NCBI GenBank assembly: GCA_022661535.1 | Contig: JAKULF010000011.1 | Location: forward strand, 2,542,001-2,606,000 | Length of the DNA stretch: 64,000 bases | Direction of reading: 5' to 3' | Origin: Eutypa lata | Taxonomy: Eukaryota; Ascomycota; Sordariomycetes; Xylariales; Diatrypaceae | Shown here: positions 58,728 through 64,000 of the stretch, piece after piece | Layout: every line of letters starts with the position of its first letter | Numbering within the stretch: position 1 is the first letter of the stretch | Made by a program: the position numbers and the translations under genes | Notes under the pieces: model-generated | Told to the model about the DNA's origin: nothing | The model's database searches: none | What the model saw: only the letters and a program-made list of their open reading frames with translations

Positions 58728-61700
58728 GTGCTTATTATAGGCATCTCAAGCAAATGGTTGTGGCCTGACCCCTGAGGATAGCAACGCGCTCCTAATCAGC
58801 AACTAAGAACTGCAATGGGTATATGATATATCATTTTATCTTTCTCACCTCTACAGTTCACCAGACAATCCAGGGACTCATCGCCGTATGGTTCGGCCGC
58901 TGTACTAATATCCAAGGTAGATGGATCGCCCCCCTTTTTCGTCTGCGAGCGGACGGCTCCATGTGCTGTCCATCCTCTTTAGGCAAACTCCGGACAAGGT
59001 TCAGACCGATACCTTGATTTGCCCCTATGAATGATTAGGTCTAAGAGTATTAAATGTTCCAGGTCGAGTTACAGACCAACTACTAGAACTTTTTTCCCTC
59101 GACATTGCGAATGGTAAACCTCCTAGAAGTTAAGGGTATGACAAGTGCTCGCAATTTTTTTTTTGAAATGCCAATGTGGGGAATAATTGAACCACACGGG
59201 AAAACAGAAATACGCATTTGCATATTTATAAGTAGAGGATCTACTAACCCATCAGTGTAATGGTTCAAGCTTGCCCTATAGGCATCATTATCCAAATCAT
59301 GAGCGTGTCCTGGCAGCTCATCAATATGCGCACCGTTCAGGCAACAACCTTGATCTTATGCGTCTCTTCTTGGGAATTAGAAATGGGACCTATCAATCAT
59401 CCTTTCTTTGGTGATTGTGTTCCGAGGTAACACATGATGACTTCGTGTGTGACTTGCTGAGTAACATAGATTATGGTATATTGTATTGTAATATTGTCGT
59501 AACCTTTATTTCACGAATTTGATAACGTTGTCTTGTTCTGCACCTTTGACGCTTCAAGGCCTTAGTTATTCAAGATCGAAGCTAAAGTATGAACCAACTA
59601 GTGGGAGTTTTGGTAAATCGTGAAGAGTTGAAGGTATGATAACTGCAGAGTGGGGAGAGTAAATATGATTTAACTGTTAGGTAAATTTATTGCCGGTGTT
59701 TTGTCCATAAGGTCTAGTAGTTTAACTAGCGAGGTTAGTAATTCAGGAAAGGTTCATAAGGCGGACAGTAAGTCCTTAAATACATACATATATTAAGTAA
59801 CAGCTAGCTAAGGTATCTGAGGGAGGCCTGTTATTTATACCCTTTATAATGTAGAATTTATAGTAAAATCTTGTGTAGGATTTTTTGAGTGACGTAATTA
59901 AAGGGGTGTTTAGTATATTCTAGAATAGGGGTTGCTATCCCTATTCCATATTAGGACTAGTGCCAGACCTGCCGATCCCCCTATTCTGTGTGCATAATTA
60001 TATGGGTAATTTCTATAATTCCTATAAATCGTACTTGCCCAGTTGTCAACTTCAGCTGTCCGCCTATTAACACCAATAAGTAATCAAGTTTTGTAGGGTT
60101 GCATACTGACTCCGTCAACTAAGTGTTCGCCCACTATCTCTTAGTATCTACTAATCTCAGACGCTCTCAAGAAATCATGTTTGATCACTATTTCCCAGCC
60201 AAATACAATACTAAGCATTCAGGCCACCCAATCATTCCGTGAGTGTCAATGAATTGTGTTAATTCTGGTCGGATATTTCGGACTTGGTAAGCTTCATCAT
60301 CAGAACAGACGACTCCGTTGGATGGAACGGCTCCAGATTAACACCTTGTATGTTCGGAAATGCATACTTTGCTAAAGGATCGCTACTTATAACCAAGACA
60401 AATCTCGGCCCAACCATCGGTCAGTAGTGTCGATCTACTTACGTCTGATTCATCGGCGTTGTTGAAAATTATTAACCAAGATGCCACCTTACCAAGAATA
60501 TCTTTAGTAAAGATTATTTACTATCTAGAATGGGAAAAGGCGGTCCAGCACTAAATTTCGATTTACAGCCCAATCCATCTCCGGATCTGATACAACTTGT
60601 TAAGGCTAGGCTAAATTCCAGCAGCTTAGGTAAGACAATTTTTAACTCTTTGGCAATTGCATGAAGCACTCTGATATTGAATTGTCATTATCAGCTCGGA
60701 CCCAAAATATCGCATCTTATTCATGGATATAGGAGTAGCCAAATTCGACCGCCACCTAAGATTTCCCAACTCAGCCGATGCTACAGAGGGCAAAACAGCC
60801 GGGGACCTGCGGTGGAGTGTAACTTTAGACTTGTTCCAGAACAGACATTTGGAGTTCTTGTTGTGTTCGGTTTAGTATCTTCTCGCGTCCGTGAATTCAT
60901 GGCTTCGGGGTACCGGCCCAAGAATATGACATGGCACCCGAGCTGTGAGTTTTGTCGGAAGTCGGTCTGGTACCATGAAAAGACTTGAACAATCGACGGA
61001 CACATGAACAGCTTGACTGTTTCATTTCAATTTCGAATTTGAGTCTTTGAGCAGGGGAGTTAGAATATGTTACTGATATAGTTGAGAGAAGTATAGGAGT
61101 TTATTGAAATAAGGGCCTTATCATTCTCGTTTTCAGGGTTTGGAGCGGTATTTGCTCTTATTTTATTATAGACTTGTAACGGATGTGCTTAATTGCTCAT
61201 CAGCAGCTGTTTTAGTCGCCATGGCATCCTTATCATACCTTGCGGTCACAACGGGATAACAACTTCCGCGTGTGGAGAGACTGCTAAGGTTAATAGGTCG
61301 TAGGTTTCATTGAATAGGTTGCTTGTAATATCGATGATGTTCGCTTCGCCACGAGGCTTCCTTGTTGCAAACCTTAAAATATACCTAAGACCAAGGTTGG
61401 TCAGCGAAGCAGGCCGGTGTAACTCATGTCTTCACTACCTATCAAGGTTGAACATGAATCCCCGCAATCACTGAAGACTGCAGTGTAGTGTAGATGAATT
61501 TTGGTTTATTCACTGGGCGCAAGACTCAGGATGGGAAATTACTACCGTTGACTACTCCAGTACATCTTACATATAAAGCTGCATAAAATTAGTCGACCGT
61601 ATGCAGGCTACCGAAGAAAGCAAGGGAGTGACTTGACCTATGCGCATAGCATGTCCAGTCCAGCCCAATTCCCCTCACCCCACGTCCCTTCCGCGATCCC

Positions 61701-63456
61701 CCGAGCTGAAAGGACCAAAGAAAGGGGTTAATATGAAGACGCCCCTATTCATGGTCTAAAATACGGAAGGAGACCCACAAAGACCACACAACCTGTTAGA
61801 GTCCAGATGATTTATCTTTGCATCACTTAACCTACCTATGTAGGTACCTGCTTACCTTTAGATCACCTACTGTAGCTGCATCACCAAGCTAGATGATTGG
61901 CTGCAGAACCTGGCTGTAAAACTAAAACTTAAGTAACAAAGTTCAGTAAATCACATCGATTTCAACATACATTAAACATAAGCTACTTGACGAACGACAG
62001 CTTCGCTTGTATTAAAAAGAGGCAGGACTTGGTGAAATACGTAGTTAGTCATAGCAGGGTGATGATAGCTTCATCATAATGGTAGGTGGGTGGTGGTGTA
62101 GCACTTTGCCACAGCTTGCAAAATAAATATAGGCCGGGGAAATATAGCGTGAATACGATGGCTTTGCTAATTGTGCTTAATTCACGATGGTATGGATAAG
62201 TATTAAGGTACCTGACAGTCATCAAGGCTGAAATACCCCGATATCTCATCCACTCTTACTCTTTCCCCCTCCCTTTCTCCCTCTTTCTTTCTGTCTCTCT
62301 ACTTTTCTCTCCCACACACTCACTCTCTTTTATTCTCCCTCCCTAAGAGACCAATCAAGCGAGCAGACTGAGGATAGAGGATACAGCAAAGTCCACTGCG
62401 ATGGGGTTCTCGGGCTCTTCCTCATTGGTCACATAGTCTAAGGTTAAGATGAAAGAACAGAAAGTAGCGATGAGAAAGATTCCAGCAGGCTGGTAATTGA
62501 GGGAAGGGAAAGGGACAGGAATAAGCTCTGCGTGAGCCATTTCCCACCCAGCCCATCCAGCCAGGGTGTTTCGTTTCTAATACGCTCCCAGGAAACGAGA
62601 CATCGACCTCCCTTGAGTTTCAAGATGAAATCGCGCGATCCGGGCCAATCTCTGTCACCGGTGACACCTAAAATATAGAAATCCCCGCTCGCCAGGCACA
62701 CACGCACACACGCATACACACACTATATGCAAAGCCCGAGTCAGGGACGTGACACGAGAGGGTCAACACCTGACCAAACGAGCATAAAAAAAACAAACTA
62801 GCCAGTCGCCCTTGCATTACCTACCTACCTACCTTACCTACATTGCATACATACCGTTGGGCATCACTCACACTGCACACACCGACGACCACCTTTCAGT
62901 ATGCACGATCAGAGAGATAAACCAGTCATTGTCACCACGTCTTGGGCATCTATCCCGGGAACTGTATGGTGTAATGAATGACCGGACACTACACTACGAA
63001 ATGCACATTACGTTTGGGGGCGTAGGAGGAGGGGTCTCCGATTGGAGGCGCTCCCCGCATGGTGGGATTCTGGAGTTCTTGGTCGGCCTGTGATAGATCG
63101 CCGTCGATATGCGCCATGAGCCAGCCAGCCAGACAGCAAGGGAGAATGATCTATGGTGGTAGTTGTGGTTGTGAGACGATCGCGGGGGGAGGGGAAGCTA
63201 CCTACATGTATGTAGGTAGGTAGGTAGGTAAGAGGTGGTTGTCACTGTTGCCATTGAATGCGTATTTAAGACGTGGCCTTCCCCGGGCAAGCAAGTGAAC
63301 AGATATTCCTTTTCTCACCAAACCACCACCACCTCTACCTACCTCTATCTGAGTAGTAAAAAACCTTCACGAAGCAGACTTCCCTCTTCAAACAACGCCA
63401 TTGGACGCCTTCCGTCTTACCAACCAACCCACACCCGATTCTCGATACCATCCATC
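58728..63456. other. Long gene-poor region with unidentified exon-like fragments
   Basis: 4.7 kb without a gene I can name. Two fragments look exon-like but unassigned. One on the minus strand near 59240-59350 has GAHIDELPGHAHDLDNDAY ending at a possible donor. One on the plus strand at 60530-60629 has an ATG and FDLQPNPSPDLIQLV; it splices in phase to ARTQNIASYSWI and then a stop. A CT-rich tract lies at 62250-62340. A TACC repeat lies at about 62819-62841, just inside the presumed 5' region of the metallothionein gene. Confidence 0.5.
63197..63232. repeat. Perfect inverted repeat plus GTAG tetranucleotide run
   Basis: CTACCTACAT-GT-ATGTAGGTAG forms a ten-base-arm palindrome that continues into GTAGGTAGGTAGGTA. 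It lies about 240 bp upstream of the metallothionein ATG; no function is shown. Confidence 0.7.
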
Positions 63457-63634
63457 ATGGAGCCCGCAAGCTGTGGTTGTGCATCCTGCTCTTGTTCGTC
63501 TTGCAACTCCTGTTCCTGCTGTGTAAGTCAATCAATCACTTGGAGGAGGAGGAGATAAACCGACGATTGGCAGAGAGGCCTTCGTCTTTAGGCAGGAAGT
63601 ACGCTAACCGAGATATCTCAAACAGAGCCATTGA
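63457..63634 (+). CDS. Metallothionein-like peptide, 24 residues
   Basis: Cytosolic metal-chelating peptide (Cu or Zn) of the short fungal metallothionein kind. Exon 1, 63457-63522, encodes 22 residues with eight Cys in C-G-C, C-S-C, C, C-S-C-C order (SCGCASCSCSS, then CNSCSCC). A canonical GTAAGT donor follows at 63523. The acceptor CAG at 63625 is preceded by a good branch site (GCTAACC). It leaves a second exon of only AGC CAT and a stop, adding Ser-His. Reading through the intron instead adds VSQSITWRRRR, which has no Cys and is unlikely. No aromatic residues are present, as expected. An alternative acceptor at about 63592 would give a long tail and is disfavoured. A TATA-like TATTTAAG lies near 63261. 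Confidence 0.72.
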
Positions 63635-64000
63635 ACAACTACTCCAATGTTGGCATTACTGAGGCTCTCATCGGGATAGCGGGTTGGGACGCTTGGACTA
63701 CCTATACTAGGGCTATGATGTTATGGTGTTGTTCTGAGGGCTTCTCATCTTGTCGAAAGGGGGTGGGCGGTTCTGATGTGATATGAAGGATGATATATAT
63801 GTAGGTATATATGCGGTATATGATGGAAGGGGGGATGACACGATTTGTTTCGAAATATTCCATTCTTCACACTCATTCAGTAACACACAAAATTGAGAGA
63901 TTGAGCGAATTACGAACACATTCTACATTGATTGACAACTTAATACACGTAGCTATTAGTATCGGGTATCATGTGTTTTGTTTTGTTATGTTATGTTTTG
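63635..64000. other. 3' flank of the metallothionein gene
   Basis: No further gene seen to the window end. Confidence 0.55.

Noticed and set aside
63235..63558. 107-codon open frame covering the metallothionein
   Set aside because: Begins with a non-ATG codon in the 5' leader and reads through a canonical intron.
1..64000. CRISPR arrays, rRNA, bacterial operons
   Set aside because: None seen; intron-rich fungal genes and RIP exclude a prokaryotic reading.

Overview
The window is nuclear DNA of a filamentous ascomycete (Pezizomycotina). Genes are broken by many 50-100 bp introns with GTAAGT-like donors and AG acceptors. The families are typical of that group: PTH11-like receptors, a CFEM domain, pisatin-demethylase-type P450, Zn2Cys6 regulator, MFS pumps and tannase/feruloyl esterase. 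Base composition is two-speed: gene-bearing DNA of ordinary GC alternates with AT-rich blocks carrying repeat-induced point mutation (RIP). The species is not identified. All exon maps come from reading splice sites and reading phase by hand; no alignment was run.

Layout. (1) 1-11.7 kb: FAD monooxygenase (cut by the window start), TRI12-type MFS pump, PTH11-like 7TM protein and a monocarboxylate-type MFS transporter. (2) 13-24.2 kb: RIP blocks. They enclose one intact eight-exon CFEM-PTH11 receptor gene at 14.7-16.3 kb. The large block, 16911-22567, is a structurally complete Ty1/Copia LTR retrotransposon: 148-bp LTRs, target duplication, tRNA-iMet primer site, and Gag knuckle, integrase, RT and RNase H fossils all in one frame. 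(3) 24.7-38 kb: P450, a six-span membrane protein, a zinc-uptake locus (ZIP transporter plus a GPI-anchored Cys/His-repeat protein), a lipocalin-like protein and a tannase-family esterase. (4) 39-49 kb: a decaying, metabolic-cluster-like stretch. Broken genes are a CmcJ-like oxygenase, an O-methyltransferase, an MFS fragment and a Cys-rich secreted protein; an intact GliT/thioredoxin-reductase-like enzyme and a type-B carboxylesterase survive among them. (5) 49-55.2 kb: secretory lipase, a convergent Zn2Cys6 regulator and a small type I membrane protein. (6) 55.7-64 kb: an M20 amidohydrolase destroyed by a RIP block, an SDR remnant, long gene-poor DNA and a tiny metallothionein gene.

The most interesting system is the zinc locus at 29.4-33.2 kb. 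The ectodomain of the ZIP transporter carries three copies of a ten-residue motif, C-x2-H-[GA]-x3-[HY]-C. The neighbouring wall/GPI protein carries three copies of the same pattern (CEPHGDHWHC). In all three ZIP copies and in the first copy of the neighbour, a phase-2 intron cuts the codon of motif residue 8. That points to one exonised extracellular metal-binding module shared by a transporter and a surface protein. CAAGGT elements, the ZafA-type zinc-response core, lie upstream of both genes.
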